The notes: generated by a model not told the origin, from the letters alone. A DNA stretch of 64,000 bases from Sandaracinaceae bacterium (GCA_020633075.1 JACKEI010000005.1:1-64000), one strand, 5' to 3'; counted from the first letter of the stretch, positions 25,287 to 35,045 are shown. A program made the numbers and translations.

Positions 25287-26962
25287 GCCTCCATCCCACG
25301 CTCCGGTCGGCGGCAGCGGCGGGGTTTCGGCCCAGGCTTCTCTGGGACTCGATGCTGGCTCATCCGTGGTGCCGGCCAGAGGGAGGGGCGACGAAGCCTG
25401 GCGATGCCCTGCTCGTAGGGGTGACCGGTGAGGTCGGCAGCCTGTTCCGTCTCGGGGGACCGCGCGACCGGACCCGCTTGTCTCTGAGCGACGCCGTGAC
25501 GACGGACGCATGGCAGCGCGCCGAGAGGTTGGCCCAACGACACGCCGGGACCGCGTTGGCATGTGGGCTGCTCGGGAGCACGAAGCCGCCCGCCGCGGTG
25601 TTCGTCGCCGCAAGTGGCGTCGCGAGTTTCACGAACGTCAGCGGCGAGTCGTATGGTGCCGCGTTCCTGCTCGCGCATACGTCGCGCTGGCTCGACGTCG
25701 CGCCGCCCGTCGACCTTGTCGCGTGCGCGAAGATCGACGACAGCGGGACGCTCGGCGTCGTCGATGGCCTCGAGACCAAGCTGCAGACGATCTGGGACTA
25801 CGCGCTCGCCGTGAAGCGTGTGGTCGTGTGCGCGGAGCAGAAGGCGGCCGCGGAAACCATCGCGGCTGGCCGCTTCGAGGTCTTCGCGTTTGATCACGTC
25901 GAAGAGCTGGTGCCGTACGTCTTCGAGTCGCTCGTCCACCAGCGGGACGCTCACCTCCGCGCAACCCCCGAGTTCGCGGCTACCCGCGCCCGCGCGCTCG
26001 AGGCGTGGGTAGCGAATCGCAACCCGCAGCTGCGCGCGTGGGAAGCGGTCGCGCAGGGGGCCGAGTTCCTCTCGACGCTGCTCGCGGACCGGCCAGAGGC
26101 GACCTCCGCCAGAATCGTCGGGCGGATCGCGCGACGTCACACGGGTACGGGCGCCGCCCTCCTCGACTGGCCGGAGGATGACGAGCTCCCCGCCCGCACC
26201 GAATTGCGTCATCGGTACCTCGCGCAAGTGGTCCAGTCGAGCGCCGACTCGGGCGAGCCAGAAGTGGCGCGTCGAGATGCGGCGAAGGCACGCGCACTGA
26301 TCCCATCACGCGAGAGTCGGAACTCGGCCCACCTGGTCCTCGCGGGCGCTGTCGGCAGGGCGCTTGCCGCGACGGGACCGGACATGCACGAACAGGCGCT
26401 CTCCTGGATGCTCGACGTGGTGGACGACTGGTTCGCGATCGGGGAACGCAGTGAGTCATCGTATGCCGTTTGTGAAGCGCTCCGGCTGGCCTCCTTGTCG
26501 GGGGACGCGCCGGCGCTCGCCCGGCTTGGCCCAGCCCTCGACTTCTGGCGCGACGCGCCCGAGCTCGACGAGCGGCTCGAAGTGCCATCTCTCTGGGTGG
26601 ACCTCGAGAGGGTCCGCTCAGAGCTCCTGCTTGGCCGACCACAGTCCGCACTCGGCGCCGTTCGCATCCTTCGCAAGCAGATGTCGCAAGCCAACCAACA
26701 CCTCCCGTTCGCGATCGTTCGATTGGAAGCCATCGCGCTCGACCGTCTCGGCAAGCACGAGGAAGGCGAGAAGGTGCGCGCCGCCATGGCGGAGGACCCC
26801 AATCAAGCGACCGCAGAGTGGCTGTTCGAGCTCGACCGACACGTCCGCGATGGGGTCGAGACGCTCCCCGCCGACCCTCCAGCGACCAATGAAGTCACGC
26901 GCTGCCTGAAGCTCTTCGGAGCGCAAGGTGCGCGCCGCGTGCAGCGCGAGTACCGGTATTAG
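25283..26962 (+). CDS. Lon-type (S16) protease domain with helical C-terminus, operon B
   Basis: 559 residues; the ATG at 25283 overlaps the preceding stop (ATGA) and is preferred to GTG 25262. A compact Lon-like proteolytic domain occupies about 10-215: TNVSGESYGAAFLLAHTSRW with nucleophile Ser123, then VACAKIDDSGTLGVVDGLET with Lys166, again 43 residues apart as in E. coli Lon. There is no AAA+ module. Residues 240-550 are helical repeats, TPR-like in rhythm (ALSWMLDVVDDWFAIGERSE), probably the sensing or docking arm. It is much shorter than the operon A protease and lacks that protein's 500-residue N-terminal part, whose role may be supplied by the separate upstream gene. Confidence 0.75.
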   Translation: MSLHPTLRSAAAAGFRPRLLWDSMLAHPWCRPEGGATKPGDALLVGVTGEVGSLFRLGGPRDRTRLSLSDAVTTDAWQRAERLAQRHAGTALACGLLGSTKPPAAVFVAASGVASFTNVSGESYGAAFLLAHTSRWLDVAPPVDLVACAKIDDSGTLGVVDGLETKLQTIWDYALAVKRVVVCAEQKAAAETIAAGRFEVFAFDHVEELVPYVFESLVHQRDAHLRATPEFAATRARALEAWVANRNPQLRAWEAVAQGAEFLSTLLADRPEATSARIVGRIARRHTGTGAALLDWPEDDELPARTELRHRYLAQVVQSSADSGEPEVARRDAAKARALIPSRESRNSAHLVLAGAVGRALAATGPDMHEQALSWMLDVVDDWFAIGERSESSYAVCEALRLASLSGDAPALARLGPALDFWRDAPELDERLEVPSLWVDLERVRSELLLGRPQSALGAVRILRKQMSQANQHLPFAIVRLEAIALDRLGKHEEGEKVRAAMAEDPNQATAEWLFELDRHVRDGVETLPADPPATNEVTRCLKLFGAQGARRVQREYRY

Positions 26963-27059
26963 TCATTTTCCCGGATGAGCGCCTCGGGCCGATTCAACAT
27001 CTGCCAATGAACAAGCGATGGCTTGAGACCCCTGGTGGGGGGCACGGCTTAAGACACTG

Positions 27060-30000
27060 TCACTGGCCAACATGGAGCGCTCTCGGGATGGTGCCGAGTG
27101 TGCAGAGGTCCCGAACTGGATAGCGGAACTCTACCGCGACCCGTGGCTGGGGCTCGCCCCACTGAGGACAAGGAAGATCATAAGCGACGCCCGAGGCGTA
27201 TTGGGTCCACTCTGCGCGCGTGAGGTTGCGACCCACGCGACGACAGAGCTCGTCGACCAATACGGTCGCCTCAAGTGACCAAACCCAGACGGTTCCGCGA
27301 GTGGAACCCGCGACAATCTGCGTGCCATCCGGGCTAAACGCTGCCGCAGTCACGCCACCCACGCGTCCATGGAGAACGACTGGCTCGCCCGCCCCATCAG
27401 CAGTCCATACTCGCACCGTGCGGTCGCGGGACACAGAAAGGATCAGTGTCCCATCGGGGCTGAACATGACGTCCGTCACTCCTGCCACGTGACCGCGGAG
27501 AACGACCGGCTCGCCCGATCCGTCAGCATCCAAAACTCGCACGGTGGCGTCAGTGCTCCCAATAGCAACTCGATTTCCGTCGGGACTGAACGCTATGGAC
27601 TCCCCTCCCGTCCGCAGCACAACGGGCTCATCTCTACCAGTCACAGACCAGATCCGTACCCCATCATGACTTGTGAGAGCGACTCTGTTTCCGTCCGGGC
27701 TGAATACAGCGATCATTCGTCCGAATACGTCATCTTCCGGGAAGACGACCGGGTCACTGGAACCATCGGCGGGCCATACTCGTACAAGTCTCCGCGAATC
27801 CACTGTGAGGATCCGCTCACCGTCTGGGCTGAACAAAGCCGTGTGCACCGCGGCGCCATGTCCGAGGACGATCGGCTCACCCGAGCCATCGGCGGGCCAT
27901 ACACGAGCCGTCCCGTCCCCGAATGCGACCACTATCCGTTCTCCATCCGGACTGAATGCAGCCGCAAATGCTTCCCCCTCGTGGCCCGCGAGAACGATCG
28001 GCTCACCCGATCCGTCGGTGGCCCACACCCGGGCGGTCCCATCCGAGGATGCGGTGACCACTCGCTCGCCATCTGGGCTGAACGCAGCTGTCAGGTTGGA
28101 CTCTCCCGCATAGTGACGCTCACCGTCTAGCCCGACATCCATCCGTGGCCCGCCCTCGTGGCCAGCAAGAACGATCGGTTCGCGCGAGCCATCCGCAGAC
28201 CACACGCGGGCGGTTCCGTCCGAGGACGCCGTGACTACGCTTTCACCATCGGAACTAAAACCTACCGTCAGCACCATCCGTGCGTGACTTCCAAGGAGAA
28301 GCCCATCAGGTGAACCTGTAGTGTCCCAAACGCGGGCTGTTCCATCCGAAGACGCGGTGATGACTCGGCCGCCATCTGGGCTCAGCGCAGCTGTTAGACC
28401 TACTTCCCCTTCAAAGCGACCTGCGGCGAACACTGGGCCTTGGTCATGTCCGACGAGAGCGATCTGCTGGTGCGATGCGGTGGTATCCCAAACACGCACC
28501 GTGCCGTCCGACGTCGCAGTGACGACGGTTTCCTCACCAAAGGCCAGGAGCCGTTGCGAGATCAATTGCGCGGGCAAGACGGTTGATGCCCCGGTCCCGT
28601 CCACTGCCCATAGCAAGAGGCCGCCGTCGAAAGGCGCTACGACCCGTTCTCCACCCATCGTGAAGGCCGCGCCCCACGCCGTGACTCCGTCGCGGTGGAG
28701 AATCATGGGGTCGCCCGAGCCATCAGCTGGCCACACGTGCACCGTGCCGTCACCAGAGTAGGAGAGGATCCTTTCACCGTCAGGACTGAAGCTTGCCGCG
28801 CGCACTCCCGCATGGCGAAATACCACCGCCTCCGCCGAACCATCTGCGGCCCATACTCGCACCGTTCCGTCGCACGCAGCGGTAACGACCTGCTCGCCAT
28901 CCGGGCTGAATGCTGCGGTCTCCACGGCGCCGCTGCAGATTGCTGGGTGGCCGTTTACGTTGCCAATGACCACGTTCTCATGTCCTCGGAGCACCACGGC
29001 CTCGCCTGAGCCATCTGCGGCCCACACTCGGGCTGTTCCGTCGAAAGACGCTGTGAGGACTCGATCGCCGTCCGGACTGAACGACGCAGCTACCACGGCG
29101 TCCTCGTGACCTCGGAGTAGCACAGGCTCACCTTCGCCGTCTGCGGCCCAAACCCTTGCAGTCAGGTCCGGGGACGCTGTGACGACTCGTTCGCCATCAG
29201 GGCTAAATGCTGCGTCCCAAACCGGACCGTCGTGACCCCGGAGAACGACGGGTTCACCCAAGCCGTCAGCGAGCCAAACGCGGGCAGTACCATCCCAGGA
29301 CGCGGTGGCGACGCGCGCGCCATCCGCGCTGAACGTCACAGCGGTCACTCCGGCCTGGTGCCCATTCAATGGACGCCCCCCAACGTGGTCCAGCGCCGTT
29401 CTAAGTATTCTAATCGCTTCTAGGCGGTTGGGGTCCATGCCGTTGCGAGTTGCACTCTCAACTGCCCAAAGTGCCCCAACGATACGGTCACCTGCCCCCA
29501 GCCGCACACTAGAAGCAAACGAGAATGCTGTGGCGAGGGCCTGCTCACGGGCTTGGACAGCTGCTCGCTCACCGCGGGTTGCGACATCGGCCTGTCGTTC
29601 AGCCTCGCGCCACTGCAATCCAGCAAAAGCGGCGAATGAGAGAACGACTACACCCGCGGTCCCCGCGATCCATACCCGGACACGTCGTGCGCGACGTGAC
29701 GCGCGCTCCGATGCGTCAACGAAGGCCCGTTCTCGCTGCTGAAGGCCTATCTCGCTTTCGGCCGCCCACGCGCGATGCGCGGCCAGAGGGTCACCACGCC
29801 ACAGCAAGTCGTCGCTGTGCTGCGACGCTTCCCACGCCCGGACCGCTTCGCGTAGGGAGCCGAGATGCGCCAAGGCGGCCTTCACCTCATCCCGCCACGC
29901 ACAAAGTCTAGGCCACGCGTCGACGAGTGCCTCGTGGATCAGTTCATACCCGCCTGCATCGGACCCCTCTCGGCTCGTCAAGATGCGACCGTTCACAAGA

Positions 30001-31973
30001 TGCGTCAGGACGCGGTTGACGTCCTGCCCGCCAGCGCGCGCGCGGAGTTCGTCCTCGGTGGCCACGAGGCGCGTTCCCTCTCGCCCGACCAGACCCAAGA
30101 GAAGACGACGTGCGATGCTCCGCTCGACGTCTCCAAAGGAGTCGTAGACCGCGTCCGCGTGGGCCGCTAGCGCGCCCGTGGCTCCGCCGAGCAACTCGTA
30201 GGCCTCATGGGTGAGTTGGCAGGATCGCTGGTCGCGAGATTCCCAAAGAGCATTCGCTACGAACTGCAACAGTGGGAGTGCGTTGTCGAGTCCCTCAAGG
30301 TCGTCGACAATGCGTTCGTCCAACCCCAACTCGAATTCCCCGCCGCACAGTTTCACTGGCTGGGTCAGTGCATGGCGAAGTTCGGCGCGGCTGAGGCGGC
30401 CCAGAACCTTTACGTGGTGATCATAGGTGGCAGCGAGTCGCTCTAGTTCTTTAATGCGGTGGAAGAAGTCGCCTCGCACAGAGAGAACCACTCGACTCGG
30501 TTGCTCTTCAGAAGCCGACAAGAGAGCGAGTAGCTCGCAAGCTTGGTTGCGCTCATCGCGACTCGAGCCCTGGGTAAGTAGCTCTTCGGCCTGGTCCAGG
30601 ACAACGACGAGAACTCGCCGCCCCGTCTCGGCCCAGAATACGAGGCGTTCGGCCCACTGCTCTGGTGTCTCACCCTCACGACTCGTGGGCGGCTCGCCCG
30701 AGGAGCCATCTCGAGTCCCATGGTCGATCGCGTCGCGCAGTGAAGCATACGGAGCACTCCCTGGGCGTGCGTAGATGAACAGGTACTCTGGGAGCACGCT
30801 TGCCGCCTCTCGGTACCCAGAGCTGGGATCCTGCCGCACGCTCTCATCCTGGAGCGTCGACATGACGAGTTGGTCACTCCGACCGAGAGTTGGTCCCACG
30901 CCAGCACGGAGTAACGAAGTCTTGCCTATGCCACTGGGGCCCGTGAGTGTAACGAGAGGAACCTGGCGGATCAGATTTCCGACGTCGACTATCTCCGACT
31001 CGCGTCCGAAGAAGATCTCAGCGTGCTCCGGACCAAAGCTGTCGAGTCCGCGGAACGGCGCGACATCCTTGAGCAGCTGGCGTTTGTCGATATGAGGCTG
31101 GGAACACAGGGTGTCGAGCTTGTCCCACACAGGTTCTTCGTAGTGGTCTTTGACATTGGGGTATGAGACGTAGTGAGTCCGGCCGTCCGATTTCCGTCCC
31201 TCGAGAAAGAACACCTCTTCCTCTCGGTGCGGCTCGGGGCGCTGGACGAGAATAGCGGGGCCGAGCGCGAGGACCTCTCGCCCCGTGTCATCGACTAGAG
31301 CGGCAACGCCCGGAGACAGACGTTCCCCCGGAGCGAGGTCGATACGAATCCAGCGTCCTCGAGACGGTGCTGGACCCATGAGGACGCTTGCCCTTTGACA
31401 GAGATCTTGTTCGTATGGAGGCGTGGCCGGAACCACCAGAGACAAGCCGGTCCAAAGCTCGCCCAGGGTATCGATCCACTTCTTCAAATCAGGCCACACA
31501 TCCTCGACCATCGCCTCCACTTCCGCGCGGTCCGATGGGGACCGGTGCGCGCGCTGGTTGCGAAAGTGCACAAGTCGATCGATCCGTTGCGTCGTGTCCC
31601 CTCTCAGGTCCCGACCGTGCACCAAAGCGACTAGTCTTGGCAGCGGGTGCGTGTCGGGCTCCTTGGCGTAGCCCCGGAGTAGCTCGCGCCCCAGACTCCA
31701 CCATGCACCGTCGGACAGTGTTCCCTTGGTCCTGAGGTCTGACAGATACCGACGCACCTCGGCTTCGCCTCGGCGTACTCGCGGGGGACGGGCCAAGGAT
31801 GCCGCAATCGCAACCCCGGTAACGAACCGGGTTGAGGTGCGCATCAGTGTCTCGGCCTGACTCACCCGCTCGAAAGGTTCTTCCGCTCTTGAGAAATTGA
31901 GCAGAGCGTCGGCAACTGGAAGCGGCTGGCGATTCAGCTCGGCCTCTAGCCGGATCAAGTCCTCACGGATCAT
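27060..31973 (-). CDS. nSTAND ATPase with WD40 propellers and possible N-terminal HEPN motif
   Basis: 1637 residues. The N-terminal 160 residues are helical and contain HFRNQRAH (Arg128-Asn129-x3-His133), the RN-x3-H pattern of HEPN ribonucleases. Residues 297-720 form an nSTAND1 ATPase: FRGLDSFGPEHAEIFFGRE, Walker A GPSGIGKTS (335-343), Walker B VLVVVLDQAEELL. A single hydrophobic helix (IAGTAGVVVLSFAAFAG) follows near 775. From about 860 there are 16 WD40 units of the type FSPDGERVVTASSDGTARVW, several nearly identical, enough for two propellers. STAND proteins oligomerise when the repeat sensor binds a trigger; here the output could be RNA cleavage at the membrane. Convergent with operon B. 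Confidence 0.9.
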   Translation of the reverse strand: MIREDLIRLEAELNRQPLPVADALLNFSRAEEPFERVSQAETLMRTSTRFVTGVAIAASLARPPRVRRGEAEVRRYLSDLRTKGTLSDGAWWSLGRELLRGYAKEPDTHPLPRLVALVHGRDLRGDTTQRIDRLVHFRNQRAHRSPSDRAEVEAMVEDVWPDLKKWIDTLGELWTGLSLVVPATPPYEQDLCQRASVLMGPAPSRGRWIRIDLAPGERLSPGVAALVDDTGREVLALGPAILVQRPEPHREEEVFFLEGRKSDGRTHYVSYPNVKDHYEEPVWDKLDTLCSQPHIDKRQLLKDVAPFRGLDSFGPEHAEIFFGRESEIVDVGNLIRQVPLVTLTGPSGIGKTSLLRAGVGPTLGRSDQLVMSTLQDESVRQDPSSGYREAASVLPEYLFIYARPGSAPYASLRDAIDHGTRDGSSGEPPTSREGETPEQWAERLVFWAETGRRVLVVVLDQAEELLTQGSSRDERNQACELLALLSASEEQPSRVVLSVRGDFFHRIKELERLAATYDHHVKVLGRLSRAELRHALTQPVKLCGGEFELGLDERIVDDLEGLDNALPLLQFVANALWESRDQRSCQLTHEAYELLGGATGALAAHADAVYDSFGDVERSIARRLLLGLVGREGTRLVATEDELRARAGGQDVNRVLTHLVNGRILTSREGSDAGGYELIHEALVDAWPRLCAWRDEVKAALAHLGSLREAVRAWEASQHSDDLLWRGDPLAAHRAWAAESEIGLQQRERAFVDASERASRRARRVRVWIAGTAGVVVLSFAAFAGLQWREAERQADVATRGERAAVQAREQALATAFSFASSVRLGAGDRIVGALWAVESATRNGMDPNRLEAIRILRTALDHVGGRPLNGHQAGVTAVTFSADGARVATASWDGTARVWLADGLGEPVVLRGHDGPVWDAAFSPDGERVVTASPDLTARVWAADGEGEPVLLRGHEDAVVAASFSPDGDRVLTASFDGTARVWAADGSGEAVVLRGHENVVIGNVNGHPAICSGAVETAAFSPDGEQVVTAACDGTVRVWAADGSAEAVVFRHAGVRAASFSPDGERILSYSGDGTVHVWPADGSGDPMILHRDGVTAWGAAFTMGGERVVAPFDGGLLLWAVDGTGASTVLPAQLISQRLLAFGEETVVTATSDGTVRVWDTTASHQQIALVGHDQGPVFAAGRFEGEVGLTAALSPDGGRVITASSDGTARVWDTTGSPDGLLLGSHARMVLTVGFSSDGESVVTASSDGTARVWSADGSREPIVLAGHEGGPRMDVGLDGERHYAGESNLTAAFSPDGERVVTASSDGTARVWATDGSGEPIVLAGHEGEAFAAAFSPDGERIVVAFGDGTARVWPADGSGEPIVLGHGAAVHTALFSPDGERILTVDSRRLVRVWPADGSSDPVVFPEDDVFGRMIAVFSPDGNRVALTSHDGVRIWSVTGRDEPVVLRTGGESIAFSPDGNRVAIGSTDATVRVLDADGSGEPVVLRGHVAGVTDVMFSPDGTLILSVSRDRTVRVWTADGAGEPVVLHGRVGGVTAAAFSPDGTQIVAGSTRGTVWVWSLEATVLVDELCRRVGRNLTRAEWTQYASGVAYDLPCPQWGEPQPRVAVEFRYPVRDLCTLGTIPRALHVGQ

Positions 31974-32373
31974 GCGGGCACCATCAATAGAAGGTCGGCG
32001 GTGTCCTGCCGCGCCAGCAGGGAAAGGCGCGGTCGTTCACCAAGTCCGGCATGGCCCCGCACCCCAGCCCCCTCCCAACGCCCCGCACCAACTCTCGGAA
32101 CCTCCCGCTTTGGAAAGCAGAATGAAACAGCTGGGTACAGACGACTGCTATCGGCTCCAATCAAGGCGGGCGGCTCGGTGGTGACCTAAGGATCGTAGGG
32201 TCGCGCGGACGCGGTCTGAATCCAGCCCAGAGCATACAAGGCGAGATGTGCATGGCGATGCTACTGAACGAGCGGGCGTCTGAATAGGGCGAAGGCGAGG
32301 CAAATGTGCTTGTCCTTCACCCCAGGTGCGCCACTCAAGAGGCGGCGGATGCACCTGTCCACACAGGGCGCGC
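31974..32373. other. Intergenic stretch without recognisable gene
   Basis: 400 bases between the start of the nSTAND gene (minus strand) and the end of the phosphatase gene (minus strand). The part next to 31973 should hold the nSTAND promoter. I see no convincing -35/-10 pair, hairpin or small ORF with a ribosome-binding site. Confidence 0.4.
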
Positions 32374-33309
32374 TCACTCAAAGGGCGCCGTGGGCGCGAG
32401 CACCCTGCGCACGTCCCCCAGCGTCACGATGGTCCCGTCCGCCACATGCCGGGCCACGGTCTTGAGCGCGTCACCCAGCGCGCGCCCCGGATGGAGGCCC
32501 AGCTCCTGCATGAGCCAACCGCCGGTGATGGCCACCCCCTCCACGTTGAGGGGTGCCGCGCGCTGAGGGGCCGGGGCTTTCTGGTGCGCGCTCGCGTGCC
32601 GAGCAGCGTACCAGTCGGTCAGGGCGTCGAACTCGGGGCTGCGCTCGCGCCGGAGCTGCGGCACGAAGCTGTCGGGTGCGGGCACGGTGACGAACCGTCT
32701 CTCGGGGAGGATCATGGCGGTCAGCTCGGTGGCGCCAATGGTCTCGTCGTCCTTGCCCCCGCCGGCCCCGGTGTCGATGCCGAACGTGTTGTTCACGATG
32801 TGCACCTGACCCACCGAGCGATGTCCGTAGATCACGGGGACCGCTCCCGTGTAGGCCGTCATCCAGAGCTCACCGTCCAGCGCCTTCGAGGACGCAGGCC
32901 CACGCAGCAACGTCCGTCTCGGCTGCTGGTCTAGGGGCAGGCTGGGGTCAACACCGCCGTGGCAGATGAAGTGGCCCGCGCGCCACAGGGAGAGCGGCAA
33001 CGTGGCGAACCAGTCGAGGGCCTCGTCGTAGAAGGCCCCCATAAGGAGCCGGGTGGCGACCTGCGTGCTCGCCGGGAGCAGCTCCTTGTCGCGCACCCGC
33101 AGGTGCTTGTCCTCGTGGTTCCCCAAGATGGCGCACGCGTGTGGGTCCTCCATGAAGAACCGCACCACGCTCGTGGGGTCGGGTCCACGGTCCACCAGGT
33201 CACCAACGGAGACCACCTCGTCATCGGGCCTACGCTCGCACGCGTCCAGCAGTGTGAAGAGCGCGTCGGCGCACCCGTGGATGTCGCCGATGATGATGTG
33301 CCGTCTCAT
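32374..33309 (-). CDS. PPP-family metallophosphatase (Ser/Thr phosphatase / ApaH-like)
   Basis: 311 residues from ATG 33309; a longer frame exists but begins without sense. All calcineurin-like signature motifs are present in order: IIIGDIHGC (Asp9, His11), SVGDLVDRGPDP, AILGNHEDKH, ICHGGVDPS and PVIYGHRSVG. The order and spacing are those of PPP phosphatases such as bacterial PrpA/PrpB or diadenosine tetraphosphatase, which use two metal ions to hydrolyse phosphoesters. An extra C-terminal region of about 80 residues (from AARHASAHQK) is helical and of unknown role. It follows the Mrr-type gene on the same strand with a 25-base gap, so the two may be co-transcribed. Confidence 0.85.
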   Translation of the reverse strand: MRRHIIIGDIHGCADALFTLLDACERRPDDEVVSVGDLVDRGPDPTSVVRFFMEDPHACAILGNHEDKHLRVRDKELLPASTQVATRLLMGAFYDEALDWFATLPLSLWRAGHFICHGGVDPSLPLDQQPRRTLLRGPASSKALDGELWMTAYTGAVPVIYGHRSVGQVHIVNNTFGIDTGAGGGKDDETIGATELTAMILPERRFVTVPAPDSFVPQLRRERSPEFDALTDWYAARHASAHQKAPAPQRAAPLNVEGVAITGGWLMQELGLHPGRALGDALKTVARHVADGTIVTLGDVRRVLAPTAPFE

Positions 33310-33334
33310 ACCGATGCGTAGCCCATCCCGGATG

Positions 33335-34258
33335 TCATTCAGGGAAGTAGTCGACGTCGAGTCGGGGCATGTAGAGCGCTTCATGGCTCACCCCGACTTT
33401 GAACGCGATCATCAGTTCTGTGAGGCGCTCACCGTCCACGAGCACCATGCTCTCGGCGACCGTCTGCGCAAACTCCAACGCGTCGCGGGTGTAGTGACTC
33501 GTCGTGATGAAGACGCCCTTCCTTGCACGTTGGCCCGCAAGGGCACCGAAGAACCCCTGGAGCTCCGGACGCCCCACCGAGCCCTGCCAACGCTTGGCTT
33601 GGACATAGACCTTCTCCAGCCCAAGGCGGTCGAGCGAGATGATGCCGTCGATGCCCGCGTCGCCCGAGCGGCCGACCCGCGTCAGGTCCGCGCGTGACGT
33701 GCCGTATCCCATCGCGTGCAAGAGATCGAGGACCAGGGTCTCGAAGAACTCCGGGGGCGCCTGGAGGATCCTCTCGAGAAGGTCGGTCGCCACGCTCCCG
33801 CGCAGCTCCGTGACCGCGCGCTCGATGCGCTCCTTGGGACTCTCGTCGGAGACCTCCACCTCATCACTCACAACACCGTTGTCGTCCGGTGTGGAGACGC
33901 CGAGAAGGTCGTCCATGCGCGCCCGCCGCATGGTCCGCGCGATTCGATTGAGCTCGTCTGGCGGCAATCCATCTGGATGCGCGGCAAGCAGAGCCCGACC
34001 TGCGTCCGTGATCTCCCACGCGCCCCACGATGGCGACGCCGTCAGTCCGTGTCGCTTGGTGCTGTCCTGCGCCCAACCAATGCGATGGGCATAGCGAGCA
34101 TGGGCCCCGCTTGGCAGCACCTCCTGGCGCTGCTCCTCCGTGAGGCCAACCCGGTCCGCCACCGCCTCCTTGATCTCCCCCGCCCGGCGCGGACCTGCCT
34201 GGTCGGCGAGGACGTGCAGCAGTGGGGTGATGAACTCGGCGTAGGTCGGAATGCTCAT
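33335..34258 (-). CDS. mrr: Mrr-type restriction endonuclease
   Basis: 307 residues from ATG 34258. The N-terminal 100 residues form the Mrr winged-helix domain (PTYAEFITPLLHVLADQAGP, ending GAWEITDAGRALL). The C-terminal domain carries the PD-(D/E)xK nuclease core of Mrr_cat: GRSGDAGIDGIIS (Asp200, Asp204), EKVYVQAKRW (Gln220, Lys222), and then GALAGQRARKGVFITTSHYT. Mrr enzymes cut methylated or otherwise modified foreign DNA. Length and domain order are those of full-length Mrr, so it is probably functional. There is no adjacent methylase, consistent with a type IV-like enzyme. Confidence 0.9.
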   Translation of the reverse strand: MSIPTYAEFITPLLHVLADQAGPRRAGEIKEAVADRVGLTEEQRQEVLPSGAHARYAHRIGWAQDSTKRHGLTASPSWGAWEITDAGRALLAAHPDGLPPDELNRIARTMRRARMDDLLGVSTPDDNGVVSDEVEVSDESPKERIERAVTELRGSVATDLLERILQAPPEFFETLVLDLLHAMGYGTSRADLTRVGRSGDAGIDGIISLDRLGLEKVYVQAKRWQGSVGRPELQGFFGALAGQRARKGVFITTSHYTRDALEFAQTVAESMVLVDGERLTELMIAFKVGVSHEALYMPRLDVDYFPE

Positions 34259-34418
34259 GGGTGGTCGCCTCCTCAACTCGGGCCGAGAGCGTACACCAGC
34301 CAACAGGGTGGGATGGGTTGGCGATCTTGCTGCGCCATCAACGCACGAACGCCCGTGGCCAGCGCTCGACCGAAGAGGTACCGTACCCCCCCAGGCAACG
34401 TTCACGGAGGGTGATTCG

Positions 34419-34706
34419 ATGGAACAGTTCGACGACAGCGAGATGGTGACTCTGTACGAAAGCGCACACGAGGCGGACCGCGAAGCGTGCGCTGTTCGGT
34501 TCGATGGCGACGTGATCGTCGTCTCGTACCAGGACGTGGTCTACAGAGGCAAGGCGATCGGAGAAGGTCACTGGCGCCTTCGAAGCGTGGACCCTCGCGG
34601 AGAAGCCACGCTGCACCGAATTGCTGAGGGGCTGTTCCTTGAAGGGTACTGGCAGGAAGACGGGCTGCAGGGGATGTGGCGTATCGAGCTTGGCAAGGCC
34701 GACTAA
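34419..34706 (+). CDS. Small protein of unknown function
   Basis: 95 residues from ATG 34419 with GGAGG 8 bases upstream. The sequence reads as a compact beta-rich domain: CAVRFDGDVIVVSYQDVVYR, HWRLRSVDPRGEATLH, LEGYWQEDGLQGMWRIEL. The last part is reminiscent of sensing domains with alternating aromatic strands. It is divergent from the Mrr gene. No family is recognised, and no neighbour points to a role. Confidence 0.6.
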   Translation: MEQFDDSEMVTLYESAHEADREACAVRFDGDVIVVSYQDVVYRGKAIGEGHWRLRSVDPRGEATLHRIAEGLFLEGYWQEDGLQGMWRIELGKAD

Positions 34707-34875
34707 ATCGCGTGTCGCCCGACGTCGGCGTCGTACATCGCGGGCACAGTCGCCCCCCCAAAACCCCCGACCCTTTCACCGACCCTTTTGACGTGTTCAT
34801 GCGTGATCGAGCGTGAGCGTCTGTTATCGTCAGTTGTTGAAATCGTTGAGAAAGTCGAATGGTTACAAGGGGTTC

Positions 34876-34928
34876 AGCGACATTGCCAAGGTTGAAGTCG
34901 TGGGTTCGAATCCCATTTCCCGCTCCCA
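34876..34928 (+). other. 3' fragment of tRNA-Gly(GCC), probable att site
   Basis: The sequence follows the 3' two thirds of bacterial tRNA-Gly(GCC): an anticodon arm with ttgccaa (anticodon GCC, 34883-34889), variable region, a T arm with the gttcgaat loop, and the acceptor 3' strand tttcccgctcc. The 5' acceptor half, which should read gcgggaa, and a normal D arm are not present upstream. Such 3' segments are the duplicated cores left when tyrosine-recombinase elements integrate in tRNA genes; an integrase gene lies 118 bases to the right. The remainder of 34707-35045 holds nothing else I can identify. Confidence 0.65.
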
Positions 34929-35045
34929 GATTTGCTTGTGATCTCAGCCGTTTAGAGCCTTGCTCTGGGCGGCTGTTTTCGTTGAAAAATGTGCACTGTC
35001 TCTTCCGTTGTCTCTTTTGGGCACTGGGTGATAGGGATATAGGCG

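Noticed and set aside
26963..27059. Terminator between convergent operon B and the nSTAND gene
   Set aside because: Only a 4-bp stem (cccc/gggg) with no T run is visible.
34850..34928. Complete tRNA-Gly gene
   Set aside because: The 5' acceptor strand gcgggaa and a proper D arm are absent, so a mature cloverleaf cannot form.
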